From NCBI RefSeq assembly GCF_000241465.1, contig NZ_JH584235.1:1503792-1567791 (forward strand): 64,000 nt of DNA, in the 5' to 3' direction. The DNA comes from Sphingomonas echinoides ATCC 14820. GTDB lineage: Bacteria; Pseudomonadota; Alphaproteobacteria; Sphingomonadales; Sphingomonadaceae. Below, piece by piece: positions 36,695-45,750 of this stretch. The stretch's first letter is position 1; every line of letters starts with the position of its first letter. Below the pieces are notes generated by a model. It was not told where the DNA came from and searched no databases. It saw only the letters and a program-made list of their open reading frames with translations. Made by a program: the position numbers and the translations under genes.

Positions 36695-38040
36695 CCGACA
36701 AACCCAAGCTGCTGATCGTCGAGGATGATTTGGGCCTCCAGCGCCAGCTCCGCTGGGCGTACGAAGGGTATGAGGTGCTGACCGCGATCGACCGTGCCAC
36801 CGCACTCGATGCGGTGCGCGCGGCCGAGCCCGCCGTGGTGACGCTCGACCTCGGCCTGCCGCCCGACGCGGACGGCACCAGCGAAGGGTTCGCCACGCTC
36901 GCCGAAATCCTGCGCTTGAAACCCGATACCAAGGTGATTGTCGCCTCCGGCCACGGCGCGCGAGAGAGCGCGTTGCAGGCGATTGCCGATGGCGCATGGG
37001 ATTTTTACGCCAAGCCGATCGAGATTGATGCGCTTGGGCTGATCGTTGCGCGTGCGTTCCACGTCCATGCGCTGGAAGCGGAAAATCGCCGCCTCGCTAC
37101 GCGCGCGACGGGCACCGCGCTGGGCGGCATGATCACCGCCAGCCCGGAAATGCTGAAGGTCACCCGCACGATCGAACGCGTGGCGGGGGCCGATGTTTCG
37201 GTCATGCTGCTCGGTGCCAGCGGGACCGGCAAAGAAGTGCTCGCGCGCGGGCTGCATGACAGCAGCCCGCGCCGCGGCGGTGCCTTTGTCGCGATCAATT
37301 GCGCCGCGATCCCCGAAACGCTGCTTGAAAGCGAACTGTTCGGACATGAGAAGGGCGCCTTTACCGGCGCGATCAAGACCACCGAGGGGAAGATCGAACA
37401 GGCCGCGGGCGGCACGCTGTTCCTCGATGAAATCGGCGACGTGCCGCTGCCGCTGCAAGTGAAATTGCTGCGTTTCCTGCAGGAGCGCACGATCGAGCGG
37501 ATCGGCGGGCGCAAGGCGATTGCCGTCGATACCCGGATCGTCTGCGCCACCCATCAGGATGTCGATGCGATGGTCGCCTCGGGCAGCTTTCGCGAGGATC
37601 TCTATTACCGTCTGGCCGAAATCGTCGTCCGCATCCCCTCGCTGGCGGAACGCAGTGGCGACGCGGTGTTGCTGGCGCAGCATTTCCTGAAGAGTTACGC
37701 CAAATCGATGCACGCCGCCGTGACCGGTCTGTCGCCCGATGCGCGTGCCGCGATTGCCGCATGGGGTTGGCCGGGCAATGTCCGCGAGCTGGAAAACCGC
37801 ATGAAGCGGGCGGTCATCATGGCCGAGGGCAAGCTAGTCACCGCCGCCGATCTCGATCTGGCGGAAGGCGCGGCCGAATTGCCGCTCAACCTGCGCGCCG
37901 CGCGCGAAAGCGCCGATCGCTCGGCGATTGCGCAGGCGCTCGCCCGCGCCGAGGGTAACATTTCGAATACCGCCAAGCTGCTAGGGGTCAGCCGACCGAC
38001 CCTGTACGATTTGCTGAAGAGCTACGATCTCCATGCGTAA
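36691..38040 (+). CDS. prsR: PEP-CTERM response regulator PrsR (sigma-54 activator)
   Basis: A 449-residue NtrC-like regulator. The receiver domain carries Asp53 (TLDLGLP) as phosphorylation site, the AAA+ domain has Walker A GASGTGKE near 175-182 and an intact GAFTGA loop at 222-227, and a Fis-type helix-turn-helix closes the protein (NISNTAKLLGVSRPTLYDLLKSY). It should activate sigma-54 promoters when phosphorylated by PrsK. In other bacteria PrsR controls exopolysaccharide and PEP-CTERM protein genes. It overlaps prsK by four bases and prsT by eight. Confidence 0.93.
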   Translation: MTDKPKLLIVEDDLGLQRQLRWAYEGYEVLTAIDRATALDAVRAAEPAVVTLDLGLPPDADGTSEGFATLAEILRLKPDTKVIVASGHGARESALQAIADGAWDFYAKPIEIDALGLIVARAFHVHALEAENRRLATRATGTALGGMITASPEMLKVTRTIERVAGADVSVMLLGASGTGKEVLARGLHDSSPRRGGAFVAINCAAIPETLLESELFGHEKGAFTGAIKTTEGKIEQAAGGTLFLDEIGDVPLPLQVKLLRFLQERTIERIGGRKAIAVDTRIVCATHQDVDAMVASGSFREDLYYRLAEIVVRIPSLAERSGDAVLLAQHFLKSYAKSMHAAVTGLSPDARAAIAAWGWPGNVRELENRMKRAVIMAEGKLVTAADLDLAEGAAELPLNLRAARESADRSAIAQALARAEGNISNTAKLLGVSRPTLYDLLKSYDLHA

Positions 38041-40078
38041 ATCCCTTTCGATTGCCATCGGCACCTTCGCCGCGATGACCAGCGCCGCCTTGATCGCGGT
38101 TGCGGCAACCGGCCCCGCCCATGCCGATGCGTCGACCGCGCGCACCGAACTTGCGCTGAGCGCGCGCTTGCTCAAGGCCGGCAATTACAGCGCCGCGCGC
38201 AGACACGCCCAGGCCGCGATCAAGGCCGATCCAAGCTGGGGCCTCGCCCATGCGATGCTCGCGCGCAGCTTCCTGGCGATTGGCGACGGGGTCGCAGCGG
38301 AGGGCGAACTCGGCCGCGCGCGCGACAACGGTTTCGACCCGGCCCGGGCACACCAGCTCTACGCCCATGCGTGGTTGCTGCAGGGTGATCCCAACCGCGC
38401 GCTGACCGAAGCCGCCAAAGCGGGGACACCTTATGCCGGCTATGCCATCCGCATCGGCGCGCGCGCGCTGGCGGCGCAAGGCGACATGGCCGGCGCACAA
38501 GCCGCGCTCGGCACCGTGCTCGCCGATGCGCCCAAGGACAGTTTTGCGTGGTCCGACCTCGGGCGCATCAAATATCAGGCGGGGGACATTGCGGGGGCGA
38601 TCGACGCGGCGCAGCGCGCGGTCGATCTCGATGCCAACAATGTCGAGGCGATCACGCTGCGCGGGGAGCTGGTGCGCGGCCAATATGGCTTGGTCGCCGC
38701 GCTGCCATGGTTCGAAAAGGCGCTGGGGCATGACGCATATTATCATCCCGCATTGATCGAATATGCCGCCACGCTGGGCGATGTCGGGCGCTATACCGAT
38801 ATGCTGGCGGCGACGCGCAAGGCCCTGGCCGCGCGGCCGGACAGCCCGCAGGCGCTGTACCTTCAGGCGGTGCTGGCAGCGCGCGCGGGCAAGGACGATC
38901 TCGCCCGCACCCTGCTCGCGCGCACCGGTGGACACTTGGACGCTATGCCCGGCGCGCGGCTGTTGTCGGGGACTTTGGCCTATAAAGCGGGGGCGTATCA
39001 GCAGGCGATCGACGATTGGCGTGTGCTGGTGGGGCAGCAGCCGACCAACATCACCGCGCGCCGCCTGCTGGGGACGGCGTTGCTGCGCTCGGGCGATCCG
39101 CAGGGTGCGCTCGAGGTGTTGCGCCCGGTCGCGCTGCGCGCCGATGCCGACAGCTATACGCTGGCATTGGTGGCGCGCGCCTTTGAACAAACCGGGGAGC
39201 GTGATTGGGCTGCGAAATATCTCGATCGCTCGGCCATGCCCAGCGCGGTCGGCTCGGCACCGTTTGGCATCGATGACGGATTGTCGGCGCTGAGCGACGC
39301 TGCCAGCACAGCCCCTGCGGAACCGGTCGCGCAACTCGCATTGATCCGCGGGCTGATCGAGGCGGGCGATGGTGGCGCGGCGCTGGCCAAGGCGCAGGCG
39401 CTGGTGCGGCTGACGCCGGGTGCCCCGCCTGCTTATATCGCGCTCGGCGATACATTGATGGCGGTGAACCGTTATGGCGACGCCGCCGACGCCTATCGCC
39501 ATGCCGCCGACCTGCGCTTTGACGAACCGACCCTGCTCCGCGTGGTCGATGCGCTGGATCACGCCAACCGGCGCGCCGAGGCGGGCAAGGTGCTGGCGCT
39601 GTTCGCCTCGCAAAACCCGCAAAACATCACCGCGCGACGCTTGATCGGCCATTGGCAGATCGCAGCGCAGGATTGGGATGCCGCGATCGACACGCTGGAG
39701 GATCTGCGCGGGCGCATCGGTGACCGCGATGCCGCACTGCTCGCAGAACTGTCCTATGCTTATACCGGAGCCGGGGATGCCGACACCGGCATGGTCTATG
39801 GCAAGGCCGCCTATGCGCTCGCACCGATGAACCCGGCGACGAGCGATGCCTATGGCTGGGCGCTATACCAACAGGGCAAGAGCGAACCCGCGCTGCAATT
39901 GCTGGAAAAAGCGGCGTCGATCGCGCCCGGCCGCGCCGATCTGCGCTGGCATTTGGGGCAGGCCTATGCCGATCTCGACCGCACCGCCGAAGCCGCGACG
40001 CAAATGCGCGCAGCGCTCGCCGATCCCGCCTTTGGCGACCGCGTGGCAGCGGCAGCCGCGCTTAAGGCGTTGGGATAA
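38033..40078 (+). CDS. prsT: PEP-CTERM system TPR protein PrsT, without lipobox
   Basis: A 681-residue periplasmic TPR protein. A signal peptide (to about residue 31, AHA cut) is followed by tandem 34-residue tetratricopeptide repeats over nearly the whole length, with AYA/ALY-type helix pairs. PrsT is usually a lipoprotein, but here no cysteine follows the signal peptide, so it should be soluble or held by partners. The family is thought to serve in exopolysaccharide export or assembly linked to exosortase. The start overlaps prsR by eight bases. It is the last gene of the sugar transferase-prsK-prsR-prsT run. Confidence 0.88.
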   Translation: MRKSLSIAIGTFAAMTSAALIAVAATGPAHADASTARTELALSARLLKAGNYSAARRHAQAAIKADPSWGLAHAMLARSFLAIGDGVAAEGELGRARDNGFDPARAHQLYAHAWLLQGDPNRALTEAAKAGTPYAGYAIRIGARALAAQGDMAGAQAALGTVLADAPKDSFAWSDLGRIKYQAGDIAGAIDAAQRAVDLDANNVEAITLRGELVRGQYGLVAALPWFEKALGHDAYYHPALIEYAATLGDVGRYTDMLAATRKALAARPDSPQALYLQAVLAARAGKDDLARTLLARTGGHLDAMPGARLLSGTLAYKAGAYQQAIDDWRVLVGQQPTNITARRLLGTALLRSGDPQGALEVLRPVALRADADSYTLALVARAFEQTGERDWAAKYLDRSAMPSAVGSAPFGIDDGLSALSDAASTAPAEPVAQLALIRGLIEAGDGGAALAKAQALVRLTPGAPPAYIALGDTLMAVNRYGDAADAYRHAADLRFDEPTLLRVVDALDHANRRAEAGKVLALFASQNPQNITARRLIGHWQIAAQDWDAAIDTLEDLRGRIGDRDAALLAELSYAYTGAGDADTGMVYGKAAYALAPMNPATSDAYGWALYQQGKSEPALQLLEKAASIAPGRADLRWHLGQAYADLDRTAEAATQMRAALADPAFGDRVAAAAALKALG

Positions 40079-40096
40079 AGCAGCCGCAATCCTTCG

Positions 40097-40125
40097 TCCT
40101 CCCCTCCCTGAAAGGGAGGGGAGGA
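40097..40125. repeat. Short palindrome after prsT
   Basis: TCCTCCCCTCCCT-GAA-AGGGAGGGGAGGA: 13 perfect pairs with a three-base loop, 18 bases after the prsT stop. It probably ends the operon or stabilises its mRNA end; no T tract follows. Confidence 0.75.
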
Positions 40126-40195
40126 GGAAGCAACCGCCCAGCTCAGCCGGCACCGCGTTTGCCAGCACAGGGGGTGCGCGGCTAACACCGCGCGC

Positions 40196-41008
40196 ATGAC
40201 CGATCCTCTCGCCCGCATCGCTGCCGCGCTCGAACGGCTGGCCCCGCCGCCACCCGCCAGCGCCGATCCGCTGGCGCACCCGGCCTATGTCTGGCGCGGC
40301 GCGGTGTTGGAACCGGTGCGCGATTTCCGCCCCTTGCCGCTCGACCGTCTGCACGGCATCGACGCGCAAAGGGCCGCGATGCACGCCAATGCCCGCCATC
40401 TGGCAGATGGAGCGGCGGCGCATGACGTGCTGCTGTGGGGCGCGCGCGGCACCGGCAAATCGGCACTGGTCAAGGCCATGACGGGCGCGGTGCAGACGGA
40501 GGGCGGCGCGCTGGCGCTGATCGAGGTCGTCACCACGCAGCTAGAGACCCTGCCCGCTTTGTTCGCGCAGATTGCCGCTGTACCGCGTGCCTTCCTATTG
40601 TTCCTCGACGATCTCGGCTTCGATGCCGCCGCCGATGGGCGCGCTTTGCGCTCGATGCTCGATGGCGGGGCAGAGGCACGGCCCGCCAATGCCCGCCTCG
40701 TCGTCACCTCGAACCGCCGCCATCTGGTGCCGCGCGAGATGATCGACCAGCCGACCGCCGTAAACCCGCGCGACGCCGCAGACGATGCGCTGGCGCTCGC
40801 CGATCGCTTCGGGCTCAGCCTCGGCTTCCATGTCGTCGACCAGGACGGCTATCTCGCGATCGTCGCGGGATATGCGCAGGCTTATGATTTGCCGTTCGAT
40901 CCGGTCGATGCGGTCGGCTGGGCAACGCGGCGCGGTGCCCGTTCGGGCCGCGTGGCCTGGCATTACATCGTCGATCTCGCGGGCCGAAACGGGCGATCGC
41001 TAACCTAA
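40196..41008 (+). CDS. DUF815 AAA+-like ATP-binding protein
   Basis: A 270-residue cytoplasmic P-loop protein. Walker A is GARGTGKS at residues 82-89 and Walker B FLLFLDDLGF lies near 140; TSNRRHLVPREM is a sensor-like stretch. This is the DUF815 layout, whose members are widespread, single-copy ATPases without known function. The start at 40196 gives the usual MTDPLARIAAALERL. The gene follows prsT after a palindrome and lies on the same strand, but any link to PEP-CTERM is only by position. A second palindromic repeat follows. Confidence 0.85.
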   Translation: MTDPLARIAAALERLAPPPPASADPLAHPAYVWRGAVLEPVRDFRPLPLDRLHGIDAQRAAMHANARHLADGAAAHDVLLWGARGTGKSALVKAMTGAVQTEGGALALIEVVTTQLETLPALFAQIAAVPRAFLLFLDDLGFDAAADGRALRSMLDGGAEARPANARLVVTSNRRHLVPREMIDQPTAVNPRDAADDALALADRFGLSLGFHVVDQDGYLAIVAGYAQAYDLPFDPVDAVGWATRRGARSGRVAWHYIVDLAGRNGRSLT

Positions 41009-41150
41009 TCCTCCCCGGCACGGGGAGGGGGACCCTGAGCATTCAGCGAAGGGTGGAGGGAGCTCTCAACAAGCGCTCCGCCCGTGGCAGCCCCCCTCCA
41101 CCATCCGGCTAAAGAAGCCGGATGGTCCCCCTCCCCGTTCCGGGGAGGAT
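41008..41150. repeat. Nested palindromic repeat between DUF815 and ABC-F genes
   Basis: The outer arms pair ATCCTCCCCGG (from 41008) and GGGGAGGGGGACC with GGTCCCCCTCCCC and CCGGGGAGGAT near 41124-41150. Inside is a second hairpin, CCATCCGGCT-AAAGA-AGCCGGATGG (41101-41125). It occupies the convergent gap and likely blocks read-through from both sides. Confidence 0.75.
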
Positions 41151-41154
41151 CGAA

Positions 41155-42945
41155 CTATCCCAGTGCCTCCACCATCTCGGCCAGTTCCAGCCAGCGCAAT
41201 TCCGCCGCGTTCTTGTCTTCCTGCGCCTGGCCGATCGCTTCCATCAGCCGCTCGAACAAAGCCGGGTCGCGCGTGTAGAGATCGGGGTCTTCCAGCAGCG
41301 CCTGGTCGCGCGCAATCGCCGCGTCGAGCGCCTCGATCCGCTTGGGCAGCAATTCGTAATCGCGCTGGTCCTTGTACGTCAGCTTCGCCTTGCTCCCCGG
41401 GGCCGCCGCCGGGGCCGCAGAAGTCGCATTCCTGGCGATCGCGCCGCGCTTGGTCGGCGCATTGGCCTTGCGGCGGCGCTCCCAATCCTCATAGCCGCCC
41501 GCCACGACATCGACCGTGCCCGAGCCGTCGAGCCCGAGCGTGATCGTCACCGTGCGATCGAGAAAGTCGCGGTCATGGCTGACGATCAGCACCGTGCCAT
41601 CATAATCGCCGATCACATCCTGCAGCAGATCGAGCGTTTCGAGGTCGAGATCGTTGGTCGGCTCGTCCAGCACCAGCAAATTGGACGGCTTGGCAAATTC
41701 GCGCGCCAGCAACAGGCGCGAGCGCTCGCCACCCGACAATGTGCCGATCTTGGCATCGAGCACGCCCGGCTCGAACAGGAATTCCTTCAAATAGCCAACG
41801 ACATGCTTGCGAATGCCCTGCACCTCGATCCAGTCGCCGCCATCGGCGAGCACGTCGCGGATCGTCTTGTCGGGCGCCATCTTGCTGCGCTGCTGGTCGA
41901 TCACGATGCGTTCGATCGTCTTGGCGAAGCGGATCGTGCCGCTATCGGGCTCCAATTCACCGGTCAGCAGCTTGAGCAGCGTCGATTTACCCGCACCGTT
42001 CGCGCCGACGATGCCGATGCGGTCCTTGCGCGTCACGCGCAGCGACAAATCGCGGATGATGGTGCGGTCGCCAAACGCCTTGGAGATATGCTTGGCGTCG
42101 ATCACCACCTTGGAGCGCGCGTCATCGCTGCCGATGGTGAGGTTGGCCGACCCCTGCGGCCCGACCATCGCCGCGCGTTCGGCGCGCATCTCGACCAGCT
42201 TGGTCAAGCGGCCCTGGTTGCGCTTGCGCCGCCCGGTGACGCCGCGCAGCAGCCAATGCTCCTCCAGCTTCAGCTTGGCGTCGAGCTTCTCGGCATTGCG
42301 CTGTTCGTCGGCATAGACTTGCTCGGTCCACGCGTCGAAGCCGCCAAAGCCGATTTCGGCGCGCCGCAAATTGCCGCGGTCCATCCACAAGGTCTGCTTG
42401 GTCAGCTTGGTCAGGAAGGTGCGGTCATGGCTGATCACGACAAAGGCACCGCGAAAACGCTGGAGCCATTCCTCGATCCATTCGATCGCGCCAATGTCGA
42501 GATGGTTGGTCGGCTCGTCGAGCAGCAGCACATCGGGGTTCTGCGCAAAGGCACGCACGATCGCCGCACGACGCCGCTCGCCGCCCGAGGCCTTGGCCGC
42601 TTCGCGCGTCAGATCGATGCCAAGCTGGTCGGCAATCGCCTCGGCTTCATAGCGCTGCGGCGCATCGTCGCCCGCCAGCACATAATCGGCGAGCGTGGCA
42701 AAGCCGGTCATCGCCGGTTCCTGCTCGAGCTGGATCACGCGCGTGCCGGGCACGATCGTGCGCCGCCCCTCGTCGGAATCGATCTTGCCGCCGAGCAATT
42801 TGAGCAGCGTCGTCTTGCCCGCGCCATTACGCCCGATCAGCGCCAGCCGGTCGCGCGGCCCGATATGAATATCGAGCCCACGGAACAACCAGCCCGAGCC
42901 TTGAATGACGCCGAGATTTTCATATGCGAGAATTGGTGCAGCCAT
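41155..42945 (-). CDS. uup: ABC-F family ATPase (Uup-like)
   Basis: A 596-residue soluble protein with two ABC ATPase domains in one chain and no membrane segments. Walker A motifs are GRNGAGKTT (about 38-46) and GANGAGKST (about 325), the signature motifs ASGGERRRAA and LSGGERSRLL, and Walker B LLLDEPTNHLD and LVLDEPTNDLD. The basic linker between them and the C-terminal coiled coil (from about 530) match Uup, which acts on ribosomes and perhaps on branched DNA. Members act in translation rather than transport. It is flanked by palindromic repeats on both sides. Confidence 0.92.
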   Translation of the reverse strand: MAAPILAYENLGVIQGSGWLFRGLDIHIGPRDRLALIGRNGAGKTTLLKLLGGKIDSDEGRRTIVPGTRVIQLEQEPAMTGFATLADYVLAGDDAPQRYEAEAIADQLGIDLTREAAKASGGERRRAAIVRAFAQNPDVLLLDEPTNHLDIGAIEWIEEWLQRFRGAFVVISHDRTFLTKLTKQTLWMDRGNLRRAEIGFGGFDAWTEQVYADEQRNAEKLDAKLKLEEHWLLRGVTGRRKRNQGRLTKLVEMRAERAAMVGPQGSANLTIGSDDARSKVVIDAKHISKAFGDRTIIRDLSLRVTRKDRIGIVGANGAGKSTLLKLLTGELEPDSGTIRFAKTIERIVIDQQRSKMAPDKTIRDVLADGGDWIEVQGIRKHVVGYLKEFLFEPGVLDAKIGTLSGGERSRLLLAREFAKPSNLLVLDEPTNDLDLETLDLLQDVIGDYDGTVLIVSHDRDFLDRTVTITLGLDGSGTVDVVAGGYEDWERRRKANAPTKRGAIARNATSAAPAAAPGSKAKLTYKDQRDYELLPKRIEALDAAIARDQALLEDPDLYTRDPALFERLMEAIGQAQEDKNAAELRWLELAEMVEALG

Positions 42946-42996
42946 GAGGGGGGGCGTTACGGGGATAGGCGCTTGCGAGCAAGCCGGGATACCCCG

Positions 42997-43121
42997 CTCC
43001 CATCGGGAGAGGGAGGGGCCCGCCGCGAAGCGGTGGGAGGGTGAGGGTGATCCGCTATGCGGCGTGCACCCAGATCACCCTCATCCGGCGCTTCGCGCCA
43101 CCTTCTCCCCCAGGGAGAAGG
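42997..43121. repeat. Palindromic repeat, same family as 9451-9596
   Basis: Between the divergent uup and PepSY genes lie CTCCC-ATC-GGGAG (42997-43009), a longer near-perfect pair GGGTGAGGGTGATC / GATCACCCTCATCC, and CCTTCTCCC-CCA-GGGAGAAGG (43101-43121). Order and build copy the element at 9451-9596. The remaining 95 bases before the PepSY gene hold nothing recognised. Confidence 0.78.
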
Positions 43122-43216
43122 ATTGAAACCGGCCCCAGGCGAGTCCGTCGGGCAAAGCCGACTGCCGCCTTTCGCCATTCACAGGCTGTTCAACGCTGCC
43201 TGCCTATGCCAATCCC

Positions 43217-43522
43217 ATGACAATGCTCCTACCCATCCTGCTCGGACTGGCGACCGCGACGGCACCGCTGCCGGCCGACGGCGTGCAACTCCAGCGCGCG
43301 GATCAGCGTGAGGCGTGGCGCGCGCGCCAGGAAGGCCGCATCCTTCCGCTCAAGGAAATCGAAGCGCGCGTGTTGCCATCGATGCGCGGCAGCCAGTATC
43401 TCGGCTTTGATTTCGAACCCGATCGCGGGATTTACACGCTCAAGTTCCTGCGCGATGGAACCGTCATCTGGGTCGAGGTGGACGGGCGTTCCGGCCAGAT
43501 CCTCGGCCGCACCAGCAACTAA
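43217..43522 (+). CDS. PepSY-domain exported protein
   Basis: A 101-residue protein with a signal peptide (hydrophobic start, cleavage near residue 20) and one PepSY domain, seen as LPLKEIEARVLPSMRGSQYLGFDFEPDRGIYTLKFLRDGTVIWVEVDGRSGQIL. PepSY domains are thought to curb proteases or sense the periplasm. The gene lies 32 bases upstream of an OmpR-type response regulator and its sensor kinase on the same strand, a common arrangement in alphaproteobacteria, so it may modulate the sensor. It is small but well supported. Confidence 0.82.
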   Translation: MTMLLPILLGLATATAPLPADGVQLQRADQREAWRARQEGRILPLKEIEARVLPSMRGSQYLGFDFEPDRGIYTLKFLRDGTVIWVEVDGRSGQILGRTSN

Positions 43523-43554
43523 GCGCGGCCAGCGCCGTCCTAAGGGGAACTTTC

Positions 43555-44220
43555 ATGCGTGTTCTGATCGTCGAGGATGAACCCAATCTCGGCCAGCAAT
43601 TGAAGGCGACGCTGGAAGGTGCGGGCTATGCGATCGACCTCGCCACCGATGGCGAGGAAGGCCATTTCATGGGCTCGACCGAGAATTATGATGCGATCAT
43701 CCTCGATCTCGGCCTGCCCGAAATTGACGGCCTCACCGTGCTCGATCGCTGGCGCAAGGAAGGCCGCACCGCACCGGTGCTGGTGCTGACGGCGCGCGAC
43801 AGCTGGTCCGATAAGGTCGCCGGGCTCGACGCCGGGGCCGACGATTATGTCGCCAAGCCGTTCCAGTCGGAGGAATTGATCGCCCGCCTGCGCGCGCTCA
43901 TCCGCCGCGCCTCGGGCAATGCCTCGTCGGAACTGACCGCGGGCGATGTGCGGCTCGATACGCGCAGCGGCAAGGTCACGCTCGCTGGCGAACCGGTCAA
44001 GATGACCGCGCAGGAATATAAATTGCTCAGCTATCTGCTCCACCACAAGGGCAAGGTGGTCAGCCGCACCGAGCTGATCGAGCATATTTACGACCAGGAT
44101 TTCGACCGCGATTCGAACACGATCGAAGTGTTCGTAACCCGCATCCGCAAAAAGCTCGGCCAGGACGTGATCACCACCATTCGCGGCCTTGGCTACAGCC
44201 TTGAAGATCCGGATGCATAA
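43555..44220 (+). CDS. OmpR/PhoB-type response regulator
   Basis: A 221-residue two-domain regulator. The receiver domain has the acidic pocket EDE (residues 7-9), Asp51 (ILDLGLP) as phosphorylation site and the switch lysine in VAKPFQSEELIARLRALIRR (about 102). A winged-helix DNA-binding domain of the OmpR type fills the C terminus (LTAQEYKLLSYLLHHKGKVVSRTEL, TIEVFVTRIRKKLG). The ATG at 43555 follows an AAGGGG site. The stop overlaps the sensor kinase start by one base (TAATG). The PhoP-like group is the nearest guess for its targets. Confidence 0.93.
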   Translation: MRVLIVEDEPNLGQQLKATLEGAGYAIDLATDGEEGHFMGSTENYDAIILDLGLPEIDGLTVLDRWRKEGRTAPVLVLTARDSWSDKVAGLDAGADDYVAKPFQSEELIARLRALIRRASGNASSELTAGDVRLDTRSGKVTLAGEPVKMTAQEYKLLSYLLHHKGKVVSRTELIEHIYDQDFDRDSNTIEVFVTRIRKKLGQDVITTIRGLGYSLEDPDA

Positions 44221-45695
44221 TGGCTGACGCGCCGGGCACGGAGATCGTCGTCGTCCCGGCGAGCGAAGGCGCGGTGGCGCACGAGCATGTGCCCCCGCCC
44301 TTGCCGCCGCTCGACACCGAGCCGCGCGCGACGATCGCGACGCGCACCACCGGATCGCTCAGCCGCCGCATGATCCTGATCGCGGCGGGCTGGATTCTGC
44401 TGCTGCTGACCGGCGGCGGCTTCGCGCTGGACCGCGTGCTGACCACCGCGATCACCCAGAATTTCGACGATCAGCTCGAATATGTGCTGACCGCGTTGAT
44501 CGTGTCGGCGGAAATCGGCCCGCAAGGCGAAGTGTTCAACAATCGCGAACTGGCCGACCAGCGCTTCCTCGAACCCAATTCGGGCCTGTATTACCAGATC
44601 AGCGCGCCGGGGCAGGAGCCCTATCCGTCGCGCTCTTTATGGGACCGCCGCCTCGCTTATGGCAGCGCGCATAATGATCTGGGCATCCATGCCTATGATA
44701 GCGACCAGTTCGTCGATCCCACGACCGACAACCCCGAGCGGCTGCGCATCGTCGAACGCGACGCAACGCTGCCCGGCTCGAAAGTGCGCTGGCGCTTCCA
44801 GGTCGCACAGAATCGCGAGGGGCTCGACGCGCAGATCAAGGTGTTGCGCAAGACGCTGGTGCGCAGCTTCGCGCTGCTCGGCTTTGGCTTGATCGTGATG
44901 GCGGCGCTGCAGACCTTTTACGGGCTGTGGCCGCTGCGCAAGGTGCGCGAGGAAATCGCCCGGATGCGCGCGGGCAAATCGCGCCAGATCGAACGGCCGA
45001 TGCCGATCGAAGTCGCGCCGATGGTCGAGGAACTGAACGGGCTGATCGCGCATAACGAGCGCCAGGCCGAGGAAGCGCGCCGCCACGCCGGTAACCTCGC
45101 CCACGCGCTCAAAACGCCGCTGACCGTTATCATGAACGCCGCCACCGCTAACGCCGACGATCTGGGCGAAACCGTGGTGCGCGAAGCGCGGACGATGCGC
45201 CGCCAGGTCGACCACCACCTCGCCCGCGCCCGCGCCGTCGGCAGGCGTGGGTCGGCGCATAGCCGGGCGGACGTGTGGCCAAGCCTCGAATCGGTCGAGC
45301 GCGCGGTCGGCGTGCTCTATCGCCACGTCCGCATCGACACCGATGGCCCCAAGGATCTGCAAGTCCATGTCGAGCGGCAGGATCTCGACGAAATGCTCGG
45401 CAATCTGATCGAGAATGCCGCGAAATATGGCGGCGGCAGCGTGTTCGTCACCGTGTCCAAGCATTCGGGCTTCGTCGAATTTTTGATCGAGGATGACGGC
45501 GTCGGCATCCCCGAGGAACAACGCATCCGCATCTTCGATCGCGGCGTGCGGCTCGATTCCGGCAAGCCCGGCACCGGCCTTGGCATGGCGATCGTCCGCG
45601 ACGTGGCGGAGATTTACGAAGGCACGGTGTCGCTGGAAGAAAGCGAGGATCTGGGCGGGTTGCTGGTGCGGTTGCGGCTGCCGGCGGCGAATTGA
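44220..45695 (+). CDS. Sensor histidine kinase, PhoQ-like
   Basis: A 491-residue membrane kinase. After a proline-rich cytoplasmic start come two membrane helices (about 52-78 and 216-240) bounding a periplasmic sensor domain, then the dimerisation domain with His295 (GNLAHALKTPLTVIMN), and the ATP-binding boxes (NLIENAAKYG, EDDGVGIPEE, GTGLGMAIVRDVAE). The AHALKTPL form near the histidine is seen in PhoQ-type kinases. It phosphorylates the regulator encoded with one-base overlap upstream. The signal is unknown. Confidence 0.92.
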   Translation: MADAPGTEIVVVPASEGAVAHEHVPPPLPPLDTEPRATIATRTTGSLSRRMILIAAGWILLLLTGGGFALDRVLTTAITQNFDDQLEYVLTALIVSAEIGPQGEVFNNRELADQRFLEPNSGLYYQISAPGQEPYPSRSLWDRRLAYGSAHNDLGIHAYDSDQFVDPTTDNPERLRIVERDATLPGSKVRWRFQVAQNREGLDAQIKVLRKTLVRSFALLGFGLIVMAALQTFYGLWPLRKVREEIARMRAGKSRQIERPMPIEVAPMVEELNGLIAHNERQAEEARRHAGNLAHALKTPLTVIMNAATANADDLGETVVREARTMRRQVDHHLARARAVGRRGSAHSRADVWPSLESVERAVGVLYRHVRIDTDGPKDLQVHVERQDLDEMLGNLIENAAKYGGGSVFVTVSKHSGFVEFLIEDDGVGIPEEQRIRIFDRGVRLDSGKPGTGLGMAIVRDVAEIYEGTVSLEESEDLGGLLVRLRLPAAN

Positions 45696-45750
45696 TGTCC
45701 CTCCAGCGATCGTTGATAATAGCAAAGCGTGCCCGACCTCGGTCTAGCCG

